Notes: a model not told the origin generated them from the sequence alone. Positions 1-8,293 are shown, numbered from the stretch's first letter. The stretch is DNA of 64,000 bases from Verrucomicrobiales bacterium (GCA_029213005.1 JARGPI010000015.1:62001-126000); one strand, 5' to 3'. Made by a program: numbers and translations.

Positions 1-200
1 ACGTCCGTGAAATAATGCCGTGTCCGTCCCATTGGGCCAACCACCCCGGCGGTTGATCGGGCACTCCGCCGATCTCCATAAAGGTCGACCACGACTCATT
101 TTGATCCATCCACCGCCTCACTCCGGCGAGCAGATCCCGGGCATAGGTTCGATGGGTTTCGATGAGCAAAGCCACCCGGAAAAGTCGATTTTTCACCATG
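1..200 (-). CDS. XylR-type transcriptional regulator, N-terminal part (runs off left edge)
   Basis: Reading the minus strand from an ATG at 198-200 gives 66 codons without a stop up to the window edge. The product begins MVKNRLFRVALLIETHRTY, continues through an ARDLLAGVRRW helix, and reaches PPGWLAQWDGHGIISRT. This pattern (VALLIET, a Y-x-R-x-LL helix, W-x-GDGIIAR-like strand) is that of the XylR subgroup of AraC regulators, which carry a LacI/periplasmic-binding-type sugar domain at the N terminus and an AraC helix-turn-helix at the C terminus. The DNA-binding part lies outside the window, so assignment rests on the sensor domain start only. The gene is divergent from the PfpI-led operon at 270, with 69 bases between start codons, which suggests it controls that operon in response to a sugar. 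That control is inferred. Confidence 0.75.
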
Positions 201-269
201 ACGGAAAACCTTAGACTCATCGACGGATCATTGCATTACATCAATCGCGGGGCACGCTACTTTTGGAGC
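201..269. promoter_or_regulatory. Divergent intergenic region between XylR-type regulator and PfpI operon
   Basis: These 69 bases separate two outward-facing start codons and must hold both promoters and any operator of the regulator. I see no convincing -35/-10 pair and no clear operator palindrome. A GGAG lies at 265-268, only one base before the ATG at 270, too close to be a normal ribosome-binding site. Confidence 0.4.
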
Positions 270-851
270 ATGATCAAAGACCAAATCGGAAAAGCCCTCA
301 TCGTAGTGGGTGATGCGACCGAAACCGTGGATACCCTGTATCCTTTCTACCGTCTCCAAGAGGCCGGCATCCAACCCGTCGTCGTTGCGCCGGAGAAACG
401 GCTCTACCAAATGGTGATGCACGAAGTCCGCCCCGGCTGGACCATCACCAAAGAATGGGAGGGCTACCAGATTCAGGCCGATCTCGCTTTTTCTGAAGTG
501 AAGCCTGAGGAATATCTCGGCATCCTCTTTTCCGGGGGACGAGCTCCCGAATATATCCGGGAAGATCAGGACCTGATTAAAATGACTCAGTGGTTTTTCG
601 ACAATCACAAGCCAATCGCCAGCGTCTGTCACGGCGTCGAGATCCCGGCCCGGGCAGACCGGGTAAAAGGACGGCGGATGGCTACCGTTGCCAAATGTCA
701 GTTCGATCTCGAGATCTGCGGCGGGATATACGTCAATGAGCCCTGCGTAATAGATGACAATCTGGTATCCGGACGCACCTTTCACGACAACGGTCAATAC
801 GTCGGACCGTGGATAGCCATGCTCGAAGCTGAAGCAGCCAAATCATCATGA
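270..851 (+). CDS. DJ-1/PfpI family protein
   Basis: The 193-residue product has the flavodoxin-like DJ-1/PfpI fold: a first strand KALIVVGDATETVDTLYPF with the conserved acidic residue, then PVVVAPEK, GILFSGGRAPEYIRED, and the nucleophile elbow PIASVCHG with Cys120 followed by His121. Family members are intracellular peptidases, deglycases or chaperones, so the exact reaction is open. The start at 270 is preferred over in-frame ATGs at 162 and 198, because those would overlap the divergent regulator that starts at 200, and because the family fold begins right after residue 1 here. Its stop overlaps the start of the next gene (ATGA at 848-851), so the two are probably translated together as the first genes of a four-gene operon. 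Confidence 0.85.
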   Translation: MIKDQIGKALIVVGDATETVDTLYPFYRLQEAGIQPVVVAPEKRLYQMVMHEVRPGWTITKEWEGYQIQADLAFSEVKPEEYLGILFSGGRAPEYIREDQDLIKMTQWFFDNHKPIASVCHGVEIPARADRVKGRRMATVAKCQFDLEICGGIYVNEPCVIDDNLVSGRTFHDNGQYVGPWIAMLEAEAAKSS

Positions 852-1765
852 ACCGCCGAAAATTTTGCCATCTTCTGGCGGCCTCCTCGCTCGTTCCCAC
901 AGTAGTACGAAGTGAAGCCGCGCTTTTCAAAATTCGCTACACCTTGTCATCGGCAATGTATGGCGATCTTCCCCTTGAGGAAGTTCTCGCGGAGGTGAAA
1001 AACGCCGGCGCGGAATCGGTTGATATCTGGAGAAAAAAGCACGCCACTCATCGCGAGCAGATCGAAGAAATCGGCGACGAGGCCTTTCAATCTTTATTAA
1101 CTCAGTACGATACCAGGATGGCGGTCTCAACCTGTTACCCGCTCGGCCCGTTTAAACAGGACGACGAGATCCGATGGGTCAACAAAAACGGGGGAAACCT
1201 GACCGTCTGTGGTTCCGGGCGAATGGGTAAGATCAACGATCCGGTTGGAGCTGAAGCAAAATCTCAAGTTAAAGCCTTTTTCGAAAAATTGAAACCCCAC
1301 TATGAACTGGCTGAAGAGATGGGCATTACGATGGCGATCGAGAATCACAAAAACTCAATGTTGTCCTCGCCGGATTCAATTCGCTACTTCGCAGAAATGA
1401 ATCCTTCGAAAAACGTGGGAGTGGCCTTTGCGCCTCACCATTTACACGATGCCATCGAGGAGATTCCCAAACTGATTTCGGAATTAGGGGCCAAAAACAT
1501 CCCGTTTGTCTACTTCCAGGAATATCATCCCTCCTCGAAAAAAACGATGTCGAAAGTTCACGAGCTGAAACAGATGCCCGGATTCGGCTCTCTGGACTAC
1601 CTCCCCATTCTCGCCGCGCTCCGGGACATCAAATTCAACGGTATCGCCGAGATCTTTATGCATCCAACCCCGCGGGGCATCCCGATGCTACCCACAGCGA
1701 AAGAAATTACCTGGGCGATCAATCAATCGCGAGCCTACCTCGATGACTGCCTGAAAAGTATTTAA
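848..1765 (+). CDS. Tat-exported sugar isomerase/epimerase-like TIM barrel protein
   Basis: The 305-residue product starts with a twin-arginine-type signal (MNRRKFCHLLAASSL) and continues as a xylose-isomerase-like TIM barrel: LPLEEVLAEVKNAGAESVDIW, MAIENHKNS, VGVAFAPHHLHDAIEEIP, PFVYFQEYHPSS, and IAEIFMHPTPRG. Glutamate and histidine residues in MAIENH, YFQEYH and IAEIFMH are placed as metal ligands would be in this fold. Such Tat-exported AP-endonuclease-2-type proteins are common in Planctomycetes and Verrucomicrobia, where they are thought to act on sugars or keto-sugars in the periplasm. The substrate cannot be read from sequence. It overlaps the PfpI gene by four bases and its TAA directly abuts the ATG of the cytochrome gene, which marks a tightly coupled operon. 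Confidence 0.8.
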   Translation: MNRRKFCHLLAASSLVPTVVRSEAALFKIRYTLSSAMYGDLPLEEVLAEVKNAGAESVDIWRKKHATHREQIEEIGDEAFQSLLTQYDTRMAVSTCYPLGPFKQDDEIRWVNKNGGNLTVCGSGRMGKINDPVGAEAKSQVKAFFEKLKPHYELAEEMGITMAIENHKNSMLSSPDSIRYFAEMNPSKNVGVAFAPHHLHDAIEEIPKLISELGAKNIPFVYFQEYHPSSKKTMSKVHELKQMPGFGSLDYLPILAALRDIKFNGIAEIFMHPTPRGIPMLPTAKEITWAINQSRAYLDDCLKSI

Positions 1766-3826
1766 ATGAGATATCTCTATCTATTCCTTATCCTGATCTT
1801 GACTAGCATCACCGAGGCCGCTCCTCTGGTGGTGGGATATGACAGGTTCCATTCCGATTCACCCTCAGTCGAAGGCGGAGCCATTCTCTATTCCGAGTTG
1901 GGTTGTGCCAATTGTCACGGAGGCTCAAATATCGAAATCCCCCGGAAAGGCCCGGCGCTTCACAACTTGTCGAACCGGATCAACTACGACTGGTTGATTG
2001 AATTTCTCAGGAATCCTCAATCCAGTCATCCGGGAACCGGAATGCCCGGTGTGACCCATGGGCTCAGTGAGGAAGATATCAAATCGATAGCTGCGTTTAT
2101 CGGCAAAATCGGAACGCCGAAAAAACTGAAAGCTGGTCGCCACGCCAATGCAGAACGGGGAAGTTCGCTCTACCACGAAAAAGGCTGTGTGGCCTGTCAT
2201 GCGCCAACACCGGATTACCGTGGCCCGCACGGAAAGAGCGTCCAGCCCAATAAGCTCGCTGTACCTCTCCCCGATCTCGGGGCTAAATACAGCCTGACCA
2301 GTCTCGACTTTTTTCTCTCCAACGTTTCCCAATTCCGGACTGATGGGCGGATGCCCCACATCGATCTGACGAATGAGGAATCCATTGATCTCGCGGCACA
2401 TTTGATTGATTTCCAGGCCAGTGACCCGAGAGAAGCACCAAACATTTCACCCTGGCCGAAAACCAATGCAGCCGAAATCAAGCGCGGACAAACTTTGGTA
2501 ACGAATCTGAACTGTACGTCCTGCCACAGCATTCCGAAAATAGAAGCCCCGGCACTCCGACCTATCGAAAACGTGAAAGGGTCCTGTCTGTCGGAACGAC
2601 CCATACCCGGCGTGCCGCACTACCAACTAACCAAAGAGCACAAAAGCTCTCTGGTCACCTATTTGTCCCACCAAGCTGGTGAAAACGATTCTAAGGGCGA
2701 CCTGACTCTTTCTGCTTTGAATTGCTACGCCTGCCACGCCAGAGACGGAAAGGGCGGCCCTCTCGAAACTACCAATCATTTCTTTATCGGGAATGAAAGT
2801 CTCGGCGACTCCGGCCGCCTCCCACCACCGTTAACCGGAATCGGCCACAAACTGCAACCAAAGTGGCTCGAACAAGTGTTTGCTGGCAATAAAGAAACCA
2901 GGGTACGGCCCTACCTGAAAACGCAGATGCCGAAATACCCTACCCATGCTGCAAAGCTCGCTGAATGGTTGGGAAAAACTGATCAAAAACTGGACTCACC
3001 ACCGCTATCGGTCAACCCGGACCATATTGATGATGGTAGAAAACTCCTTGGCATAAATGGCGGGGTCAACTGTATCACCTGCCATAACTGGGATGATAAA
3101 AAATCTCTGGGAATTCCCGGACCTGACATCAGCGCTTTGGATAAACGACTCCGTCCGGAGTGGTTTCGCGAGTACTTACTAAATCCGGCAGAGTACCGCC
3201 CCGGAACTCTCATGCCTCCGTTGTGGCCGGAGGGACATTCCGCAATCCCGACTATTCTGGACGGAGACACAGAAAAACAAATCGCCGCGATCTGGACGTT
3301 TATCAGGGATGGGGAAGGAATTCCTGAAGGGTTTCCGGATCATTCCAGCAACCAATTTGAACTGATTCCCACGGACCGCCCGATCATTCAAAGAACCTTT
3401 CTTGAAAAAGCGGGGACCAAAGCCATCCTCGTCGGCTTCCCCGGTGACATCCACCTTGCCTACGATGGGTTACATGGAAAACCGTCACTCATTTGGAGAG
3501 GTCGATTTTTCGACGCCTACAATACCTGGTTTACCCGGTCGGCTCCAATCGAAAAACCACTGAGTGACGAGGTCTACGAATTTGCCCCGTCGGGAGAGAG
3601 TTCGCGGTTTAAGGGCTACACTATCGACCCATCCGGCAACCCAACGTTTGTTGTGGTAAAAAGTGGACAGAAAATAGAGGAAAGCTTCAAAGTAAAAGAC
3701 GGCCACCTCATCAGAACGCTGCAATGGGAGGGCGGAGAGCCCCCTTCCCTGACTCATCCGACAGGAGTCAAAAAAGAAGTCGTTTCATCCTCCAACTCAA
3801 TCACCGTTACCTACTCCTGGAAATGA
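1766..3826 (+). CDS. Secreted pentahaem c-type cytochrome
   Basis: The 686-residue protein has a hydrophobic signal peptide (residues 1 to about 18, ending SITEA) and five CXXCH haem-attachment motifs: CANCH at 47-51, CVACH at 141-145, CTSCH at 250-254, CYACH at 320-324 and CITCH at 436-440. Methionines in GMPG, GRMPH, TQMPKYP and TLMPPLWP lie where distal haem ligands are expected in mono-haem cytochrome c modules, so this is a string of class-I-like domains rather than a closely packed multihaem protein. About 160 residues after the last haem form a beta-rich C-terminal domain (DRPIIQRTF to the end) without a haem motif. It probably passes electrons from a periplasmic dehydrogenase, most simply its operon partner at 3823. 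It overlaps that partner by four bases. Confidence 0.85.
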   Translation: MRYLYLFLILILTSITEAAPLVVGYDRFHSDSPSVEGGAILYSELGCANCHGGSNIEIPRKGPALHNLSNRINYDWLIEFLRNPQSSHPGTGMPGVTHGLSEEDIKSIAAFIGKIGTPKKLKAGRHANAERGSSLYHEKGCVACHAPTPDYRGPHGKSVQPNKLAVPLPDLGAKYSLTSLDFFLSNVSQFRTDGRMPHIDLTNEESIDLAAHLIDFQASDPREAPNISPWPKTNAAEIKRGQTLVTNLNCTSCHSIPKIEAPALRPIENVKGSCLSERPIPGVPHYQLTKEHKSSLVTYLSHQAGENDSKGDLTLSALNCYACHARDGKGGPLETTNHFFIGNESLGDSGRLPPPLTGIGHKLQPKWLEQVFAGNKETRVRPYLKTQMPKYPTHAAKLAEWLGKTDQKLDSPPLSVNPDHIDDGRKLLGINGGVNCITCHNWDDKKSLGIPGPDISALDKRLRPEWFREYLLNPAEYRPGTLMPPLWPEGHSAIPTILDGDTEKQIAAIWTFIRDGEGIPEGFPDHSSNQFELIPTDRPIIQRTFLEKAGTKAILVGFPGDIHLAYDGLHGKPSLIWRGRFFDAYNTWFTRSAPIEKPLSDEVYEFAPSGESSRFKGYTIDPSGNPTFVVVKSGQKIEESFKVKDGHLIRTLQWEGGEPPSLTHPTGVKKEVVSSSNSITVTYSWK

Positions 3827-5310
3827 GAATTATCTATTTAATCACCACTTTACTGATCGTTCTCAACGGGCATTCGGAACCTGCCTACCAGAGAATTGAG
3901 TTACTCACTGCAAACGCTCCGAGCCACTCCCGGTCCAAAGACTGGAAACCGGGTGAAGGAATTACACTGGAAGTCAGCGGTATGGAATGGATCGGGGAAA
4001 CGCTATATGTTTCGAACCGAAAAGGTGAGATCTGGGCTGTGGAAAACGCGCTGAGTGACGATGTCTCGAAAATCAAATTTCAGCTCTTCGCATCCGGACT
4101 TCATGAGCCACTCGGTTTGCTTCGGGATGGAAACGATCTTCTGGTTTCCCAGCGGGCGGAGATTACCCGAATTCAGGATCGGGATCGTGATGGAGTTGCA
4201 GATGCCTACTTGACCGAATGCGACGGATGGAACGTTTCCGGAAACTATCACGCCTACGCCTACGGTCCTGAGCGCGACGGTGACGGGAACCTCTGGGTGA
4301 CCTTAAACCTTGGAATGGGCAATCTGGCGAACAATAAAATCGGCTGGCGCGGCTGGGGTGGTATCATCGGCGAGGACGGAAACTTTATCCCGAAATCACT
4401 CGGCATGCGTTCGCCCTGTGGATTAGGAGCCAACCTCGATGGCGATATGTTTTTCACCGACCAGCAGGGAACCTGGATCCCGGCCACACCGATTTACCAT
4501 CTTCGTCCCGGTGTGTTCTATGGCAATCAGGAATCCCTCGCCTCTTTGAAGTCTGAAGAGGCTCCCTTCAAAATCAAAACCACCCCGGTTCCGAATCAAC
4601 CCTACGGAAAATCTCTCGCCGAATCACCGGAATTTGTGCCTCCCGCAGTGTGGTTGCCCTATAACAAAATGGGTCGATCGGCGACTGACATTCAAGTCAT
4701 CAATCAGGACGGAAAATTCGGTCCGTTTGATGGACAACTTCTCGTGGGAGAATTTACCAATTCAGCAATCAGCCGTGTCTTTCTGGAAAAAGTGAACGGC
4801 CAGTATCAGGGCGCCTGTTTTCCTTTTATGGATGGTTTTCCTGCTGCAGTGGTCCGGCTAAACTTCGCTTCCGATGGCTCGCTGTTTGTGGGAATGACAA
4901 ACCGGGGTTGGTCGTCTCTGGGCAATCGCTCCTACGGACTTGAAAGAGTGAAATATACCGGTGAAAAACAGTTCGAGATTAAAGAAATCCGCGCCAAATC
5001 TAACGGTTTTGAGTTCACCTTCACGCAGCCGATCAAGGCAAACTCGCTCTCTGCCGATTCCATTCAAATCCATAGTTTCACCTATGAATATTCGTCGAGA
5101 TACGGAGGCGATGAAATCGATACCAAAACGCACTCGATATCAAACCTCAGAATTGCAGAGGACCGCTCCTCGGTATTTTTGGAGATTTCTGATATGCGGG
5201 AAACCTACGTATTCGAGTTTTTGACCAACAATATCGTTTCCGAATCCGGTAACGAACTGAAGCACCCGAATGCCTGGTATACGCTCAATCAGATTCCGGG
5301 CAATCCTTAG
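3823..5310 (+). CDS. Secreted beta-propeller, sugar dehydrogenase-like
   Basis: Translation from the ATG at 3823 (ATGA overlap with the cytochrome stop) gives a 495-residue protein with a good signal peptide (MRIIYLITTLLIVLNGHSEP). An upstream in-frame start at 3724 would lie deep inside the cytochrome gene and remove the signal, so it is not used. The body contains repeated propeller blades: LEVSGMEWIGETLYVSNRKGEIW, GLHEPLGLLRDGNDLLVSQR, DRDGVADAYLTE, GDGNLWVTLNLGMG, CGLGANLDGDMFFTDQQGTW and FASDGSLFVGMTNRGW. This is the PQQ-glucose/sorbosone-dehydrogenase-like family found with haem proteins in this group. Unlike the larger relative at 33794 it has no CXXCH, so the haems are supplied by the separate upstream protein. 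A C-terminal beta domain (about residues 390-495) follows the propeller. Confidence 0.75.
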   Translation: MRIIYLITTLLIVLNGHSEPAYQRIELLTANAPSHSRSKDWKPGEGITLEVSGMEWIGETLYVSNRKGEIWAVENALSDDVSKIKFQLFASGLHEPLGLLRDGNDLLVSQRAEITRIQDRDRDGVADAYLTECDGWNVSGNYHAYAYGPERDGDGNLWVTLNLGMGNLANNKIGWRGWGGIIGEDGNFIPKSLGMRSPCGLGANLDGDMFFTDQQGTWIPATPIYHLRPGVFYGNQESLASLKSEEAPFKIKTTPVPNQPYGKSLAESPEFVPPAVWLPYNKMGRSATDIQVINQDGKFGPFDGQLLVGEFTNSAISRVFLEKVNGQYQGACFPFMDGFPAAVVRLNFASDGSLFVGMTNRGWSSLGNRSYGLERVKYTGEKQFEIKEIRAKSNGFEFTFTQPIKANSLSADSIQIHSFTYEYSSRYGGDEIDTKTHSISNLRIAEDRSSVFLEISDMRETYVFEFLTNNIVSESGNELKHPNAWYTLNQIPGNP

Positions 5311-6488
5311 CGAAGCCCCCGGATGTCCATCGCGGGACGGTGACTTTCCTCCGACACTTCGATGCGGTGGATCCAGACACTTTGAACAATACCGAGAAGA
5401 AACATCACAATCACAACGAAGGTTCCCCCGTAACTCACCAGAGGAAGGGGAATTCCGGTGATAGGCGTCAATAGAACATTCATCCCCACATTCTGGAAAA
5501 TGTGCGCAAAAATCAGAGCTACCACCCCCACGACAAGAAGTCGGCCCAGTATATCTCGACTATAGAAAGCGACAAAGAGGCATTGGAGTAGCATCAGCAT
5601 AAACCCTGCGAGAACGACCAATGCACCGCGAAACCCCTGTTCTTCGGCAAAGACCACAAAAATAAAGTCGTTGATCGCTGTGTCCGGAGTGATGAAACCT
5701 TTATTGTTGATCGTGTCCGGATTTTTAAATCCTTTTCCAGTCCAGCCACCACTACCAATCGCCATCAAATTGTTGTGGGCGTTATAGGCCTCGTTTCTTG
5801 TATCGACCCGATCCCCGCGCAGCATTTTATACTGCACCGTAATCCGCTTTTTCTGGTAATCCTTCATCCCGAAAAAGAACATGTAGGGCAGAAACAATGT
5901 TCCGATTAAAATCACCACCGTGATATATCGAAACGGGATATTTCCGACCAGAATCATCACCGCCGTCACCGGTATCCACACAAAGGCCGATCCAAAGTCA
6001 CCCTGAATCAAAACGAGTAGTAGCGGTATCGTCGCCGCAACTCCCGTTAGCAAAAGCCGCACAAACGGATTCTTCAGCATCGGGTGAAGCCGATGGAGAT
6101 ATGCCAAAATCACTGCCATTCCCGCAATTCCTCCGCAAATCGCGATCTGAGAAGTCTGAATCGAAAGCGGTCCGATTTTTATCCAACTTTTCGAGTTGTT
6201 AATCTCCGCTCCGAAAAAGTGCGTCAGAATCAGCAAAACGAGTCCCAAAAAATAAAAGGGAACGCCGAGCTTTTTGATCCAGCGATAGTCAATCAGCGCA
6301 GCAGCAAAAAAACCAACCAGCCCCACCATGATATACTGGACCTGGCTTCTCCATTTTCCGGCCAATTCAGGATCATCCCGCATCCAACAGGCGCTGTAGA
6401 TAGCAAAGACTCCCACGATAATCAGAGCCATCATATTGGCGAAGAGGAGCCAATTTGTGCCAAAAAATTTCCGGAAAAGCGGAGTCAT
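5307..6488 (-). CDS. rodA: Rod-shape peptidoglycan polymerase RodA
   Basis: The 393-residue polytopic membrane protein matches the SEDS (RodA/FtsW/SpoVE) family: ALIIVGVFAIYSACWM in the first segment, ALIDYRWIKKLGVPFY, KSWIKIGPLSIQTSQIA, LVLIQGDFGSAFVWIPV (the conserved QPDLGTA-like motif, here QGDFGSA), the AIGSGGWTGKGFKN loop, DFIFVVFAEEQGFRGALVVL and GIPLPLVSYGGTFVVIV. SEDS proteins polymerise glycan strands from lipid II with a partner class B PBP. RodA rather than FtsW is chosen because of the short N terminus and the AIGSGG and FAEEQGF loops. It ends with a four-base overlap against the converging propeller gene and starts divergently from moaA. Confidence 0.9.
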   Translation of the reverse strand: MTPLFRKFFGTNWLLFANMMALIIVGVFAIYSACWMRDDPELAGKWRSQVQYIMVGLVGFFAAALIDYRWIKKLGVPFYFLGLVLLILTHFFGAEINNSKSWIKIGPLSIQTSQIAICGGIAGMAVILAYLHRLHPMLKNPFVRLLLTGVAATIPLLLVLIQGDFGSAFVWIPVTAVMILVGNIPFRYITVVILIGTLFLPYMFFFGMKDYQKKRITVQYKMLRGDRVDTRNEAYNAHNNLMAIGSGGWTGKGFKNPDTINNKGFITPDTAINDFIFVVFAEEQGFRGALVVLAGFMLMLLQCLFVAFYSRDILGRLLVVGVVALIFAHIFQNVGMNVLLTPITGIPLPLVSYGGTFVVIVMFLLGIVQSVWIHRIEVSEESHRPAMDIRGLR

Positions 6489-6521
6489 TTATCGAGAGTC
6501 GTGAAGTTAAGAAATGAGGAA

Positions 6522-6531
6522 TATAATTATA
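6522..6531. promoter_or_regulatory. Palindromic shared -10 element between rodA and moaA
   Basis: The ten bases TATAATTATA read TATAAT on both strands, 35 to 45 bases upstream of the rodA start codon on the minus strand and about 115 upstream of moaA on the plus strand. It could serve as the -10 box in either direction. I find no strong -35 hexamer at 16-18 bases on either side, so the call is tentative. Confidence 0.35.
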
Positions 6532-6641
6532 GAAATAATAACCCTCAAACCTCCGACATGCCAACCCTTTTGTCCCTGCGATCCGTCAGGTTGAAGCTGG
6601 ACAGGCGTCTTGAGAACGGTAATTTGTCGTCGTGGGATTTT

Positions 6642-7652
6642 ATGGAAGATAATTACGGACATCTGATCAGCTACCTCCGGATCTCAATTACAGACCGCTG
6701 TAATGAGCGATGCCATTATTGTCTTCCGCAGGAAAATCAGGAGTGGCTCCCCCGGGAAGAAGTCCTCACTTACGAGGAAATCCTGAGGGTCGCCAGAGTT
6801 GGTGCGGAGCTGGGAATCAGTAAGGTACGGGTTACGGGCGGAGAACCTCTGACTCGTCGCAACGTGCTGTCCTTCATCGACGAACTCTGTCAGATCCCGG
6901 GAATTGACGATGTCGGACTGTCGACAAACGGAACCCTTCTGAACCGGAAACCCTATCCCGATTCGCCTGAAACCAATGCTGCCGCCCTGAAGCGGTCCGG
7001 CGTCCGGACCGTAAATATCTCGCTGGATACCCTTAACCAACAGGAATACGAGCAGACTACGGGTCGCGATTACCTGCAACTTGCCATCAAAGGAATTGAA
7101 ACAGCGATAGCGGAAGGTTTTGAAAAAGTGAAGCTGAACTCCGTCCTGATGAGGCACAAAAACGAGCACGAACTCTGGGACCTGGTCAATTTTGCGCAGG
7201 AAAAAGGCGCTTTGATCCGCTTCATCGAGCTGATGCCGGTCAGCTCGTCAGAAGTGCTCAGCGAAGACAATTTTCTATCAGTCGGGGAAGCCAAAAAACT
7301 TATCGAGTTTAAATTCGGCGCACTCACTCCCCTCCCCGATTTCAAAACCAACGGCCCGGCGAGCTATTTCCAGATTGAAAGCACCGGTCAAATCATCGGC
7401 TTTATCGGCGCGATGACCAATTTCCACTTCTGCGAAACCTGCAACAAACTCCGCCTCACCTGCGAAGGAAAGTTGCGTCCCTGCCTCGGGAGCCATCTCG
7501 AATTCGACCTGCGCGAAGTGATCCGCAACCCGGAAATGACCGACGAAGACTTGAAAAAATTCTTCCTCCAGGTCGTAGCCCGGAAACCCGAACAACACGA
7601 TTTCCGGGACAATTATCAACCCGGTCGCCGGATGATCGCCATCGGAGGTTAG
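6642..7652 (+). CDS. moaA: GTP 3',8-cyclase MoaA
   Basis: The 336-residue protein is a radical-SAM enzyme that turns GTP into 3',8-cyclo-7,8-dihydro-GTP, the first step of molybdopterin synthesis. The SAM cluster motif is in DRCNERCHYCLP (C-x3-C-x2-C), followed by VRVTGGEPL. The second, substrate-binding cluster is FCETCNKLRLTCEGKLRPCLG (C-x2-C-x13-C in full). The product ends in the Gly-Gly tail (RRMIAIGG) needed for activity in this family. The start at 6642 (MEDNYGHLISYLRIS) matches the usual MoaA N terminus. An in-frame ATG at 6558 would add 28 atypical residues, and longer extensions run antisense through rodA. No other moa, mob or mod gene is in the window, although a MoeB-like gene lies at 44713. 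Confidence 0.93.
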   Translation: MEDNYGHLISYLRISITDRCNERCHYCLPQENQEWLPREEVLTYEEILRVARVGAELGISKVRVTGGEPLTRRNVLSFIDELCQIPGIDDVGLSTNGTLLNRKPYPDSPETNAAALKRSGVRTVNISLDTLNQQEYEQTTGRDYLQLAIKGIETAIAEGFEKVKLNSVLMRHKNEHELWDLVNFAQEKGALIRFIELMPVSSSEVLSEDNFLSVGEAKKLIEFKFGALTPLPDFKTNGPASYFQIESTGQIIGFIGAMTNFHFCETCNKLRLTCEGKLRPCLGSHLEFDLREVIRNPEMTDEDLKKFFLQVVARKPEQHDFRDNYQPGRRMIAIGG

Positions 7653-7659
7653 ATTAGGT

Positions 7660-7674
7660 ATTTACATTGTAAAT
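7660..7674. promoter_or_regulatory. Short inverted repeat downstream of moaA
   Basis: ATTTAC and GTAAAT form a perfect 6-3-6 inverted repeat seven bases after the moaA stop and 25 bases before the small membrane gene at 7699. It has neither the GC-rich stem nor the T-run of a terminator, so an operator for the following genes is more likely. No cognate regulator is known. Confidence 0.3.
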
Positions 7675-7698
7675 TTCCTGAGTATATTTGATTTCGAC

Positions 7699-7854
7699 AT
7701 GAAATCGAAATACCTGTTTATTGTCGCGGTTTTGTTTGTCGCTTTATTCGCAGCGATATTCTTTGTCGGATTTAAAGGAGTGTTCTATCTCAAAGAGAAA
7801 CAGACCGGGGAAGGTTTGATTCCCGACCCTCCGGTCGAGTCCATTTCCCGCTGA
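7699..7854 (+). CDS. Small single-span membrane protein
   Basis: An ATG at 7699 opens a 51-codon frame ending with TGA at 7852-7854. The peptide has a short basic start (MKSKYLFIVA), one long hydrophobic segment to about residue 25, and a polar tail ending PPVESISR. The stop is only four bases before the ATG of the next gene at 7859, which also encodes an N-terminally anchored protein, so co-translation is likely. No family is recognised. Support comes from the clean membrane-anchor architecture and the tight spacing; the short length leaves some chance of coincidence. Confidence 0.55.
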   Translation: MKSKYLFIVAVLFVALFAAIFFVGFKGVFYLKEKQTGEGLIPDPPVESISR

Positions 7855-7858
7855 TCCT

Positions 7859-8293
7859 ATGAAGACAAAATTTGCCCGCACCCTCATTATCGTCGTTCTG
7901 ATTTGGTTACTGGCGATGATTGGTTTCGGCATCCATCGATTCACCAGCGTATCGGTGAGGAAAGCGGATCAACATGCGGTCGAGGACTTGTTTATCTCCG
8001 TTAGCGCTTACCTGGACAAAAACGGAAAATATCCGGGAGCCACAGAGGAAGTGAGTTTCGACATGGATCTTCAGAGCGATTATATCCTGATGAGAGACCT
8101 CACCGGTGATCGGACGGCGCGCGACCTGCTTGATTCGGAGGGGAATCTGTTCCGGCTTCGTTTCGACACCAATAACGACGATGTCATTTACTCCCCGATC
8201 GACAACGAAACCCTCAAAAACCGGGTGCTGATCTGGTCCGCGGGACGCGACAGAAAGTTCGAAACCTGGCGGGACAACGCCCGTTCCTGGTAG
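7859..8293 (+). CDS. Membrane-anchored pseudopilin-like protein
   Basis: The 144-residue protein has one N-terminal membrane segment (LIIVVLIWLLAMIGFGIHRF) followed by a small soluble domain. Its start ADQHAVEDLFISVSAYLDKNGKYP and its end IWSAGRDRKFETWRDNARSW resemble the globular domain of type II secretion major pseudopilins (GspG-like), where a partly ordered polypeptide is followed by a WSxGxDxxx-type C-terminal loop. The canonical prepilin cleavage motif (GFTLxE) is missing, so it is probably not processed by a prepilin peptidase, and a role as a true pilus subunit is doubtful. It is four bases downstream of the 51-residue membrane peptide. Confidence 0.6.
   Translation: MKTKFARTLIIVVLIWLLAMIGFGIHRFTSVSVRKADQHAVEDLFISVSAYLDKNGKYPGATEEVSFDMDLQSDYILMRDLTGDRTARDLLDSEGNLFRLRFDTNNDDVIYSPIDNETLKNRVLIWSAGRDRKFETWRDNARSW

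Noticed and set aside
20..214. Plus-strand frame of 64 codons at the left edge
   Set aside because: It is antisense to the XylR-type regulator start on the minus strand, whose translation matches a known family.
3724..3822. Upstream start for the propeller protein
   Set aside because: It lies within the cytochrome coding sequence and would bury the signal peptide; the ATGA overlap at 3823 is the usual arrangement.
6084..6641. N-terminal extension of MoaA
   Set aside because: It is antisense to rodA, and the normal MoaA N terminus begins at 6642.
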